A DNA stretch of 64,000 nucleotides from Pieris napi (lineage: Eukaryota > Arthropoda > Insecta > Lepidoptera > Pieridae): contig NC_062234.1 in NCBI RefSeq assembly GCF_905475465.1, positions 10,687,001 to 10,751,000 on the forward strand. Direction: 5' to 3'. Within the stretch, counting starts at the first letter, position 1. Each line of letters opens with the position of its first letter. The position numbers and the translations under genes are program-made. Under the pieces are notes generated by a model, which was not told the origin of the DNA, made no database searches, and saw only the letters and a program-made list of their open reading frames with translations. Positions 46,563 through 58,090 of this stretch are shown here, piece after piece.

Positions 46563-46846
46563 AGCAGTGTTGGCCTAGTGGCTTCAGCGTGCAACTCTCA
46601 TACCTGAGGTTGTAGGTTCGAGTTGTGCACCAATGAGCTTTCTTTCTATGTGCGCATTTAACATTTGCTCGAACGGTTAAGGAAAATATCGAAGGAAACC
46701 GACTTGTCTTAGACCCAAAAAGTCGACGGCGTGTGTCCGGCACTGGAGGCTGATCACCTACTTGCCTATTAGATTTTAAAAATGATCATGAAACAGATTC
46801 AGAAATCTGAGGCCAAGATCTAAAGCGGTTGTAGCGGCACTGATTT
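46563..46846 (+). mobile_element. tRNA-derived SINE (family 1), near complete
   Basis: Head GCAGTGTTGGCCTAGTGGCT (box A), GTAGGTTCGAGTTGTGCACC (box B with one odd base), then CTTTCTTTCTATGTGCGCAT, AAGTCGACGGCGTGTGTCCG, GGCTGATCACCTACTTGCC and a GATCATGAAACAGATTCAGA tail. Family members end near GTAGCGGCAC before AT-rich sequence. Confidence 0.88.
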
Positions 46847-47250
46847 ATTTATTATAAATAATTTATAGTAACTAATAGTGAATAAAATTTCAGCTTTACA
46901 ATAGTGAATAATTTATAATATTTTTATACATTAAAAAATCATATTATATTAATATGGAGTCAGTTGCAGGTCTTTTATAGTATTCAAATAATTAAAACTT
47001 TTAAACTATCATTGATTATTAATGTTGTGAGACACACAGGGTCATCCAATATTTAATTACGCGTGATAAAACGAATTGATAGAATGTTTATGGCTTTACA
47101 CAACAGCTGGGGGAGAACGAAGATTTATTATCCCCAACACTTTAGCAATTTGTGAAACTGTGGGGACAATAATTTCATTAAATAGAAAGAATTAGTAAAT
47201 TGCTTCGCACATCATTCCTATAAACAAACTGATTATTGATTCTTATAAGC
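46847..47250. other. Unassigned AT-rich DNA
   Basis: Nothing recognisable. Confidence 0.4.
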
Positions 47251-47510
47251 GCAGTGTTGGCCTAGTGGCTTCAGCGTGCGACTATTATCCCTAAGGTCGT
47301 AGGTTCGATCCCCAGCTGTGCACCAATGGACTTTCTTTCTATGTGCACATTTAAAATTCGCTTGAACGGTGAAGTGAAGAAACCGGCTTGTCTTAGACCC
47401 CAAAAGTGGACGGCGTGTGTTAGGCACAGGTTGATCACTTACTATCAGATTGACAAATGATCATGAAAGAGATACAGAAGTCTGACCTAAAAAGGTTGTA
47501 GCGCCTCTAT
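47251..47510 (+). mobile_element. tRNA-derived SINE (family 1), near complete
   Basis: This copy has the best preserved Pol III boxes: box A in TGGCCTAGTGGCTTCAGCG and box B GGTTCGATCCCC. The body continues with CACCAATGGACTTTCTTTCT and GGACGGCGTGTGTTAGGCAC and ends near GTTGTAGCGCCTC. Confidence 0.88.
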
Positions 47511-47969
47511 TTTTATTTATTAATAATTCTAGTAATTAAACTAATTTAAATGGTGGGAAAAATGCGGCTTACGTTGTCTAGTTATGTAATATAATTTGTA
47601 TCTACGTCACTCAGCTTACACGAAGGTCATCGTCAAATTTTCTTGATAGCAAGCATGGCTTTGTGAATTATACGTTTCCTAATTTTATACGTCCGTTTAT
47701 GAGATGAATCTACTCGTACAGTCAGCATATCTTTTTAAGTAAGATTTTTATTGAATAAGCTGAAATTTTCTTTTTATATTAATTAAAATTATTTAAATCG
47801 TAGTAAAAGTGGATCGGATATTTGCACTTTCTATATGAGATCACCATCGTATCATATTTAATCCATCTTCGGTTCCTTTAATAATATTTACCTCTAAGTG
47901 ATATTAAGTTAAAAAATAAAATGCTTGTAAAATTTGTTTTTTGACAAAGTCTATATATTTTATTCCTTT
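47511..47969. other. Unassigned AT-rich DNA
   Basis: Nothing recognisable. Confidence 0.4.
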
Positions 47970-48231
47970 TTACGTCTGCCCTCAGATTTCTGTATCTGTT
48001 TCATGATCATTTGTTAATCTAATACGCAAGTAGGTGTTCAGCTTCCTGTGCCTGACACACGCCGTCAACTTGGGTCTAAGGCAAGTCGGTTTCCTCAGGA
48101 CGTTTTCCTTCAACGTACCAGCGACTGTTAAATGCGCACATAGACAGAAAGTCCATTGGTGCACAGCGGGGATTCGAACTTACGACCTCAGAGTGAGAGT
48201 TGCATACTGGAGCCACTAGGCCTACACTGCT
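47970..48231 (-). mobile_element. tRNA-derived SINE (family 1)
   Basis: The minus strand gives AGCAGTGTAGGCCTAGTGGC, GTAAGTTCGAATCCCCGCTG, GACTTTCTGTCTATGTGCGC, GTTGACGGCGTGTGTCAGGC and the GATCATGAAACAGATACAG tail. Third SINE of this family within 1.7 kb, in opposite orientation to the other two. Confidence 0.87.
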
Positions 48232-51200
48232 CGTACTCTCTATACTTCTTTGACGTTGTATAATTTTTAATACAAATACGTATATAATTTCTAACAGCAA
48301 TCTCAGAGTATAGGTCACAAGTGTTTGAACGGTATACGAGAATTTATTACATTGCATGTCCGCTCATTTGTTTCCAACGTTACATAACTGTATAGCTTTA
48401 TATCCTGTCATCCTGATGCGTTATTACACAGTTCCTTAGCTTCATCCATTTATGTAAGACGACACCAAAGGCGATTAGCTGTAAGTAGGTCGCTCTATGG
48501 TCTATACTCGAGTTACAATAGTTTCCATATACTTTCATTATCGTGCAAATGTAACAATTACGTTATCGTGCGACGACACTCTGATGTCTTTGTTACTGCC
48601 ACCAGGGTTGAGATAACATTTGTATTGTTCGTGTAGAGTAATAACATTTTATCCGACCATTGATGTAAGGTATTTGAACTTTTTTTCTATGTGTAATCTA
48701 TTTATTTATTGCTTATTCTGTCCAATTAGTTTTTTTAATATATGTTCAATGGTTGTTATTAAATTATTTTTTAATGGCTGACAAGTATTCAATATTTAGT
48801 TCATTCATTAACGAAATTGAAGGCCGCATTCTAAAATTAAAATAAAGCATTTTTAGTTTTTATGAATTTTTACCTCAGATAATGCTAGACTAGATTGGTT
48901 TCAGGAAAGACTTCCTCAAAACTGGGATTATATATAGGTATAGATTATGCATTTTAGTAACTTCAGTTATTATGAGGTATTGTTTTCTACATACACAACA
49001 TAATAAACTATCATTATTATAGCTTAATTAACGAATCATGACAAGAATTACTTTGTTAACATTTCTTAATATTAGTATAAGTTCTCAAAAAATTAAGTTC
49101 GATTTCTTTTTTAGTGGTCTTGTTTTTGTATGGCCCCTTTAGGTTAAAAGCCTCCTCCATGTTTTTCCATCCATCGTCTAGTTTATATTTACTCTTAAAT
49201 AATAGAGGTATATTTTTGGTTACAAGATATTATGTTTTACAGACAATCATCCGTCATAATGATTAAAGTGATTACAAGGTGTATAATTTTAATGATTAGG
49301 GTATAAGTAAATAATAATTAGCATAGGTTACTTCTACTGTAATTCTACTTAATGTTACTAACAATTTGTTTTATTATAATGATAGATTACATTGTATTAG
49401 TTTTTGCATTTCAACAGATTTCAACATAAGGTGCCACTTGCCTTTTACCTTAGAACCCAAATCAAATTGTTCGTTGTCAATCGATCCCAGGTCCTCGCAA
49501 TATACATAACATATATTAAATATATAGCTATAACAACATATAAAAAACTATTGATAAGTGTCAGTTCGTATATAAGCGCTACATATCGAGGTTATAGCCT
49601 TGCCCTGAGTGGCCGGAGGTTTAAAATTAAGGTTTATATATTTATACTTCATAAGTTATGTCTTCGTGGATAATTTATTGAGAAATCATTTCCGGGTGTG
49701 AGATTGTGTTCGTTCAGAAAAAAATATGCGCTGCCTGTGACTTAATTTGAAAGAAACTACTACTGTAACAGGTGATGTTCCAAAATCATATCGAATAGCG
49801 TTCAGCCGATGACAGCTACTTCCATTGACAAATTTCTGAGCCTGTTGCATTATAATTTTCTTTTCCTGTTGTTTTTCTGGTTTCCAACTAAACAAACGCT
49901 GAAATTTAATCTGTATGCATTACCAATCTGAGCCTTATTGTAAATTAGCTAAGAAAATTATCGTTGAATGAAAGTCGTCATATGATAAAAAAACTGATAA
50001 AAGTCTTCACGACCTTCAGATTTCACATTTACGTATATTTGCGATTGCCATTGTTGCATAAGACCGGTACAAGATATAATTATTTTTGATTCGACTAAGT
50101 ACCACATACGCTGATTAAGTTTACTACTTTGAGGTGGCATGTAAATATATTAATTAAGGCTTTCAACGAGTTCAAGCTTCAAGTATAATGAAAACTCTGC
50201 TTTAGTCCGCCGGAATTTTAGTCTGTTTAAAATTAGGGTGGACAAAAGAATTCTTCTTTTAGTGCCTCTCCATTACTGGAAGTTGGCTGTCAATCTCTTG
50301 AAGCATGTCTTGTTATGTGCCAGATGCAGCAACTCCGTAGTCCCAATACCTACCCGTCCACTCGAAAGTTACGAAGCCACGCTGCTTCCTTCTACCAACA
50401 CGCCGTTTACCCTGGATTTTAATGTTCTGTTCCTATTTCAAAAGAATTAAAAGGTTAATAATAAAACTCATATAAGAAGCGAGATCACTAATCCAGTGGC
50501 GCTAAATTATTTTATGAGTGTTTTTAATCTGTTGGTGTCAGTTGTCAGTTGTCATTGATTATTCTTTGTTTTTTAGTGTTTTGTGCGCCGTGGATTTTTG
50601 GATGTATTGGTGAGATTCAGAAACGACTTAGCGCTAACTATGACTTACGCATGTCGAAATCCAATACATTTGTGTACATACGCGGTATACGGCAGTCATA
50701 CCAAAGACATGGCTATTTTTCACTTTAGAATACGGGTTACAACTGATATATAAACCACAGTTTATAATCCTCGTCTGAAGATCAAACACAAAAGCACAAG
50801 ATTGAAAACCCTACATTATTAAATATTTTCGTTTGTAGAAACAATAAAAGTGATTTCGATTTGTCGTGCGACTCATCATAATAATTTGACCTCAATAGTA
50901 TTTATTCGAAATGTAAATTATTGTTTACCTTATTGTATTTTTTATGAATTCAGAATGATTGTCTTACAGATTGTAATAAAATTATGGAAGTAGCAATACA
51001 ACGGAAACTACTAAAATAATAGGGTAGGGTTATTTATTATCTTGGTATCTATTGTCCAGTAATTATCTAATCACTTTAAAATTATCAGTTCTATTGACAA
51101 CTTTGACTACTAAAACCCAATCAGTATATTACGAAGTATAGCAATTAAATATTGTATAGCTATATTTACTTATGTAATTATTTAAAACTCCGTGTTAATG

Positions 51201-51849
51201 ACATAAAATATGGTGCTGAAATTAACATAAATTAATAAAAACCTGTAAAAATACACAAATTCGTTCAAGTAAGAATATTTAAAAATGTTTATAGATATCA
51301 TATTACATTTTTAATGTATAATAAATATTTTGTTGCTAAATTTGCAAGCTATGGTCTATTCATATTACGCATCGACACACGAGTTTTACATTTTCGCTTA
51401 TAAAAGCTATCACTAACATCAGCGCTATAATATAACACACTTAATTCCAAACAGCAACATTATATTCCTAAAATTGTAGAATTCAGTTAAATTTTATTTT
51501 TACAAAATGCGGTATCATTTCAAATGTTTTTAACTGCCCAATTTTACTCATTATAAAATAATAGGTTATCAGTCACGCTACATGTATCGTACAAAAAATG
51601 GACAAAAAGTTAAACAAAAAATAGCAATCTTGTGGTTCCATACCAGTTACCACTACATATAAATAGGTATTGTACCAAGGGCCACATGTACAATCAGGGG
51701 CGAAAATCTGGTTTGCTTAAACCAGATTACAGCTACTTTCATATTTCGCGAGTTGCGCTCCAGTTATAACTGTAAATTGTCTTTTCGGTGATAATTTAGG
51801 AATGCATTCGTCATGCTACATTCTAATTGCAGGAATTTTAAAAATTTTG
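48232..51849. other. Unassigned non-coding DNA
   Basis: No repeats shared with the rest of the window, no TIR pairs and no convincing coding frames over 3.6 kb. Short frames at 49404, 49686 and 50238 have no recognised domains. A segment near 50240-50450 is somewhat less AT-rich, but I cannot assign it. Confidence 0.45.
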
Positions 51850-52156
51850 GGTTCGAGGGTTGCAATATCGCTATCTATTCGAGACGTGTTTGTTGAGTGG
51901 TGAGATCGTGCCAGCGAACGCGGAGCGCCCAGTCCGCACCGAACCATCGACTAGCCACCACGCCACTCCGTGCTAAACACCGCACAAACGTGGCGTGACA
52001 GAAAAAGCCGGCTGTGCACGGGTTGAAAAGTGACAGTGCCTCAGTGAGGAGAAAAGTGTTCGGGAATTTCTCTGGACTAGCTGAAACCACCTGTTTTCGA
52101 TTAACACGAGTACGATATTACGAATTTAAAACTTCAATTGCACCACCATTCATTTG
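51850..52156 (+). promoter_or_regulatory. Candidate promoter and non-coding first exon, plus strand
   Basis: This is the most GC- and CpG-rich non-repeat block of the window (for example GCGAACGCGGAGCGCCCAG). The plus strand has no ATG from about 51880 to 52156 and ends with the donor TTG|GTAAGT at 52156/52157. It also contains GAAAAGTG words (about 52024 and 52051) of the kind often seen in insect 5' UTRs, and a TCAGT initiator-like word at 52037-52041. I infer a 5' UTR exon whose coding exons lie beyond the right edge, behind a first intron of at least 11.8 kb. The minus-strand 71-codon frame across it is taken as a shadow. The exact start site is not determinable. Confidence 0.5.
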
Positions 52157-54897
52157 GTAAGTTTTTATTAGTTAATAGAAACGTCATTTATTAAATAATT
52201 TACTTATTTCTATAATCTTTGACTATTGACCTGAGGACTGGTTTTCAAGGTTTTTACGTGAATATGACGCTGAGATTTTTTGTGCTATCTACATTATTTC
52301 TCGTTCCTTCACTTATAATCTACGAGTGAAAATATTGGACGAAGAAATGAGAAGGTTATTCTAGAATTTAGATTTATACGTAATTATTCAAATGTTATCG
52401 GTGTACTTGACATAATTATTTGATACTTTAGTTTATTGTAAATCATGTCGCCATGTGTTATCGGCAACTAATCATATTATTGATAAGCCTTTAAAGAACT
52501 ACAAAGTTTCTTAGTACATGTGTAAAATATAGGATTTATTAAACTACCTTTAAAATACAAGTACTTAAGAAACGTAGGTAGGAATGTTGTGAGTACACTA
52601 CCCTATGATTTCAGAATTTATACTATTAATTCGCCATTAAATATGTGTATAATAATTGCATTTGCTCCTAGGTTTATTTTCTAAAATATCTGAACAATTA
52701 CACAAACGCATTTTCAACTTATGATAATTTAAATATTATTTATCTCTTCAGATGAATATATGTTCATTATTATTTGCTTTACGTAATTTCATTGTAGCTA
52801 CATAAATTATCAATGTCAGTGACGTATGTAAAGGTTGTATATATTGTTAAAATTACATTAAATAAATTATTTAGTTTTGCCATTCGGTTGTAGAAGAACA
52901 ACTTCTTACCTAAAATTAATGTTACGTGGAAAATGGATTAAAATTAATAAAAATCATAATATCCAAAGCCTACCTTCCTATCCCGGTATTCAATTACTGA
53001 CTCGCTATATATTCTAAACTAGACCCCGCCATATCCGCTATAACTAAATTCAATTTTCAGTCTAAATAAAATACATTTTACACGGTAAAGCCGATTCTTA
53101 AAATTCATAAATATTTTCGCATGATTACAAGCAATAAGTATATCTTATATACCGCTGTCGAACCCGTCAAACCACCATGCTCCTTTTTACCTGTTCAAGG
53201 CTAGATTTATGTAGGCAATGCCGTATTACCTAGACGGCTTGGAGTCTGCGACTAAAATTTTGCACGATGTTACGGTAATACTCAGTGGCGTGATAAGTGA
53301 ACGGCGTAGCGCGATCGCGGGGTCATTTAAACCCCGTGCTTAATTTTATGTTTACGAGGTTATTGACTTCCATGTATTATGATATTCAATATTTAGTATT
53401 CTTACATAGAAACTTATAATTGTGTCTTTGGAATAGCTTTCGTCCTAAGCCAAACTGCGTAATTTTTAAACTTTTTTCAAATCTATTATAGCAATAAAAT
53501 TTTATTTTAAAAGCACAGGCGGGTAGGAGATGTAAGATGTATGTTTAAAGGCGTAATATTACATTGATTATTTTTTTTGCGTAAATTCTACCGAAATGAT
53601 AATGTATAATAAAATTATGTATAATTTTAATATAAAATGTAATACTTCGATAATAACTTTAATAAGGTCAGTTCATTTTTGCTAAATATATTTTAATGAC
53701 AAGAACAATTTAAAATAATGTTTATTTGGATCAAACACGGTTTTAATGATCGTCTCCTTTTCTAGGATGAAATATAAATTAACTTCAGCAAATTAGGAAC
53801 AAATACAGTCATTAATTAATGTCATAGTTGCTATTTATAAAAATACTCACTTTTCCAAAGAAAAAAGTTTTATTTTAAATTTAGACAGTGTCAGAAAAAC
53901 CTGCAATATGTACAAATACTTACATGTGAACAGTACCAAACCATAAGTTTTTAATATCATCTTTATTTATTTAATTAAACTAATTTTGCATCTACTATCC
54001 GAGATCAAAATTAGTACTTACTTCTTCGGTTGTGGCCCAAACTATGTATATAACATTCTACCATTTCATAGCTTTCAGATGCGACATGTCCTCCAACCAC
54101 ACTTCATAAATAGATATTAAAATATTAATAGATCTAAACAAGGTCCATTACCTGTGTAGCAACCGTTTATGGTTCGTGCATCATTATGGCTCCCCAATGG
54201 CGCACTTAAGGATATCGCTATTATGATCCCCTACTTTTCATTCGTAACATAGAATTGAATTAAATAAACCTTGACCGTCGCTCTTATGTAAGGCATGAAT
54301 GAATGTCACGTTACAGGGATAGACTTGTAGGGATTCTAATATCATTAGTATTTTTTAAATAAATCTACTTAATGCTACTATTAATATATTCTTTAGTACT
54401 ATACAATCTCTCAGTTTTATTTTGAAATTCAAATAGGCCAATGAAGTGAATTTATATTATTTAAAACGCGAATTATATCTCATTGTATATTCGTGTCGTG
54501 ACCTTATAGTGTGATGTAATCGGTTTTTATAATGCTAATTTACTTATCAAATGACTAATACACGCTTTTACTATCACCATAGTGATAACAGCAAAGTCAC
54601 GAATAAGATTCGTAAAATATAGTTAATATTTAGACGATGATTAGATAGATTGGTGGTGTTTTCTGATTAATTAACTTTTGATACTGTTACACAAACGAAA
54701 TAATGTTTTCAGTTGTTAATAGAAAAAAATACGTTAATAAATAAAAGAGATGTTTGAAAATAAAGTTCATAATGTTTATTTTATTGTCTTTATTATTCAA
54801 AGACTTAGAAACAGTTACCTATTATTTGCGTATTTCAATATTTCAACATACATATGTTACATTAAATTTAAAACCCGAATAAGTATGTAATTCAATA
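52157..54897. other. Unassigned AT-rich DNA, possible first-intron start
   Basis: No repeats are recognised. A small GC-richer patch at 53160-53340 contains GCGATCGC and a CGGGGT...ACCCCG hairpin (53318-53336) and could be regulatory. Confidence 0.45.
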
Positions 54898-55121
54898 TCT
54901 ACTATATAAAAATAAGTCGGGTTTTCCTTCCTGACGCTATAACTCCAGAACGCACGAACCGATTTCCACGGTTTTGCATTTGTTGGAAAGGTCTTGGACT
55001 CCGTGAGGTTTATAGCAAGAAAATTCAGGAAAAATTTCGACAGAAAAGCGGGATCACCAAACGAAATGTTACATAAAACGAAGCCATCTGGTGGCGAAAC
55101 GGAGTTCGCCGAGTTTGCTAG
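54898..55121 (+). mobile_element. Non-autonomous Helitron-like element (family B)
   Basis: It starts TCTACTATATAAAAATAAGT after an A and carries TCCTTCCTGACGCTATAACT. It ends with a perfect terminal hairpin GGCGAA-ACGGAG-TTCGCC, GAGTTTG and CTAG before a T. All Helitron hallmarks are present (TC start, hairpin about 7 nt before CTAG, A/T insertion). It is only 224 bp and non-coding. Confidence 0.85.
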
Positions 55122-56676
55122 TTTATAATAAATTCGTGTGTTATAAGATATACACCATTCTAGTTTGACGCCTTTTTTGCCGCGAGATCGATAAATTACC
55201 TAATGACGTTTCTATTTCCTTAAAATGTTTTAGAATTTATACGAATTATTTTATAGCATTTTTTTATGTTAATGCAAAGTTTCCTATCTAAGTGGTCTGT
55301 TCAGTTATGGCAGAGGTACAGATTTTGTTTAATAATTTTAAGAAAAGCTAATTTTCCAAATAACGTAGTATTATAATTACTCCTACTCCTCACTGAATAT
55401 TTTATAACTTGACCAAAACTTTGTTCTTTCACTTTTGCGATGACGGAAACATTCATTTTTAATTTGCGGTTGAAGTTTAATTTAACAATTTTAAGATTGC
55501 TTAAAAACTTAATATAATTGTATTATAATTGGCATAAATAGATTTGTAATGGCTAATCGGCGTCTACTAAATTAATTGTAAAGAATTTTTTTACCAAAAC
55601 CACTTAGTAAACAAGTTATTTTATCTTCAACGTGTTTTTATATAATATACATTACGTTAGCAACATAATATTAATGTGTAGGGAAGTTAATTAATTTAAA
55701 ATTAATTACTGAACTACGTTTATTGAGCCCGAATAGAATGGGCCGAAATTAAATGGGTACCTACCTAATATGTAATATTTATGAAGGTCCCTCGCTTAGT
55801 TCGCAACTTAGATGGCTGACCCGGAGGCCCTAAGTTCGATTCCCGATGACACCATCATGATTTCCCGGTAACAAAAGCCGATTTTTTAAAATCAAATAAG
55901 ATAGAAATGGTCTGCCCCTTTGTCATTCAGGACGATTAACTTTACATACATACTGCACAGACATAATGCATATAAACTTCTAGTTTTATCTAATGTTATA
56001 TTAACTATTATTCATAAATTTACTGTTAAGTCTCGTTTAACATGAATGTTTTCCATTGAAAATATGCATCTCAAAATATTCTTATGTGGCTATATGTTTC
56101 TGGTTAAGACGATAATACTTTTTAAGCATGTTTAAGTGATGTCAGCATTTGGTAAATTTTTTATTTCAATTTTTAATAATTCACGTTCATCTTGTTATAT
56201 TCATAGCTACACACCCAACAATATAATTTATAATTTAATTTGTCATTGATTTCTACGTCTGTGGTAATATGTATATCAAAGTGTTAATAAATACCATGGC
56301 CTACCACTAAGATATCGTCGATCGAGTACCAGCGGTAGTAGCTGTGGTAGCCTGTATTTACATAACCAAGGTACTCACTTCCCTGCCCGACAGGAGAGAT
56401 CGAGTACCCGTATCGCATAGATTTGCGTCTGCAATCTGTCTTTAAAACTCACGCTTGACCCACTGAATTAAGATCTGATAATACACGGTTATGAATAGCT
56501 GAAGGCATAATTAAACGGTCGTTTATATGAACTCAGAGGTGAAAGTCTGTATGAATTAGCTCACGAAACGTAACTGTAACCACAATTGCAAAAAATTTAG
56601 GCTATTGGGTTGTTTTAGATTAAACAATTGTGGGGTTTCATTGGCTTGCAATTTTACCACGCTGTGTATAAATATG
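55122..56676. other. Unassigned AT-rich DNA
   Basis: A GTTCGATTCCCGATG box B-like word near 55832 has no box A partner or repeat mate. Nothing else is recognised. Confidence 0.45.
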
Positions 56677-56680
56677 TATC

Positions 56681-56998
56681 TGTCACCGTAAAATTGTAAA
56701 CACCGTTAGATTGTAATCTATCTCGCGAGATTATAAACTGTCGAAAGATTGTGAACCTCAACGAACTGCTTACAATTTAACGTATTATTATTCGGTAGTT
56801 ATATGAAATTGTTGGAAAGTAAAATTAATCTGTAATTGACCAAAGAAGTTTGAATGATAACTAAGTTAGTGTAGTACAATCTAACGAATAATAATATGTT
56901 ACATTGTAAGCAGTAAGCTGAGGTTCACAATCTTTCGACAGTTTATAATCTCGCGAGATAGATTACAATCTAACGGTGTTTACAATTTTACGTTAACA
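56681..56998. mobile_element. Palindromic long-TIR MITE, Ginger-like ends, copy 3
   Basis: 318 bp, ends TGTCACCGTAAAATTG and CAATTTTACGTTAACA, flanked by TATC at 56677-56680 and 56999-57002. The core (GTTATATGAAATTGTTGGAA...) is almost identical to copy 1 at 13077-13394, so those two copies are recent relatives. Confidence 0.87.
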
Positions 56999-57002
56999 TA
57001 TC

Positions 57003-57748
57003 TATTGTTTCTATGTGCACAGTACTTAAATCGTACGGAGATGAATATAGGAACTATAACACTGCCGCTGCTGGATTTCAGAATGCTAATCCGCCATATT
57101 AGCCTAGCCTATAAAAAAACAAAAAAAAATTATTTTAATGACTCATGCCTTAAATGAAACCTTTTCGTGGAACTGTCAAAATAAGATAAGCTTACAGTTT
57201 TAATAGGTTTAAGAACTTTCACTTGACTCTTATCGAACTAATTAGCGACGTAATTGTCTTTTTAAATGTTGTAAAGGACTTGTGAGTGGGACATGTGCCC
57301 TAGGCTTAATAGAAAGCTTGCATTATGAAATTACTGTTCATTTGTCGTTTATGGTAACAAGGGGAAACCACTTGTTAATCTCCGCTTTAACTTGGTATAT
57401 TTTAACTAAAGTTTAGTGCTTAGGGTAGCGGAAGTAAAGAATAATTTTGAAATCTGCCTTATCTTTAATTCTGTAAAATTCAATTTTGATATTTTATATG
57501 AGAAGTTCTTATTTACCACCAACAATGCTTAAATTTTAAATAAACAGTACTATTGTAGACATTTTTTCCTTTACGTTTTTTGCTTATATCAAGGCCATGT
57601 ATTCACAGTAAAGACGGAAGTTAATTATTCATTTACCTTGGTCTCGCGAAAAGTATATTTATTTTATACGGTCATTTTCAAATTTTACAATGTGAAATAG
57701 GGATGACAAATTACGCAGCAGTGAAGTGCTTTTATTTTTTAATTGTCA
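57003..57748. other. Unassigned AT-rich DNA
   Basis: Nothing recognisable. Confidence 0.4.
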
Positions 57749-58090
57749 TCAAATTTATTAAACTCTCGTGTCACAATGTTGGTACCCATACTCCTCCGAA
57801 ACGGCTTGACCGATTCTTATGAATTTTTTTATGCATATTCAGGTATATCTGAGAATCGGCTACTATCTATCTTAGAAACCCCTAAGTGATAAGGGGTGTC
57901 CACTTATTTTTTTAGTCTTTTGTTTTTGTTTTGTTTTATGATAGGTACAGCAGACAAAAATACATACAACCCCTAATTATCACCCCTCTACGATCAATCC
58001 CTATTTTTATTATAGTTATTTTTATTGAACTAAAAAAATGTTTCCTAGAAATAATATACATGGCAAAACAACGTTTGCCGGGTCAGCTAG
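57749..58090 (+). mobile_element. Non-autonomous Helitron-like element (family A), best 3' end
   Basis: The 5' part reads ACTCTCGTGTCACAATGTTG and CATACTCCTCCGAAACGGCT. The 3' end has the hairpin GGCAAA-ACAACG-TTTGCC, then GGGTCAG and CTAG before a T. An A precedes the presumed TC start. The 81-codon frame across it is not a gene. Confidence 0.82.

Noticed and set aside
51875..52090. 71-codon minus-strand frame over the GC-rich block
   Set aside because: No domain. The plus-strand donor and ATG-free stretch fit a 5' UTR exon better.
55800..55860. GTTCGATTCCC box B-like word
   Set aside because: The upstream sequence does not form box A or a cloverleaf, and no second copy is present here.
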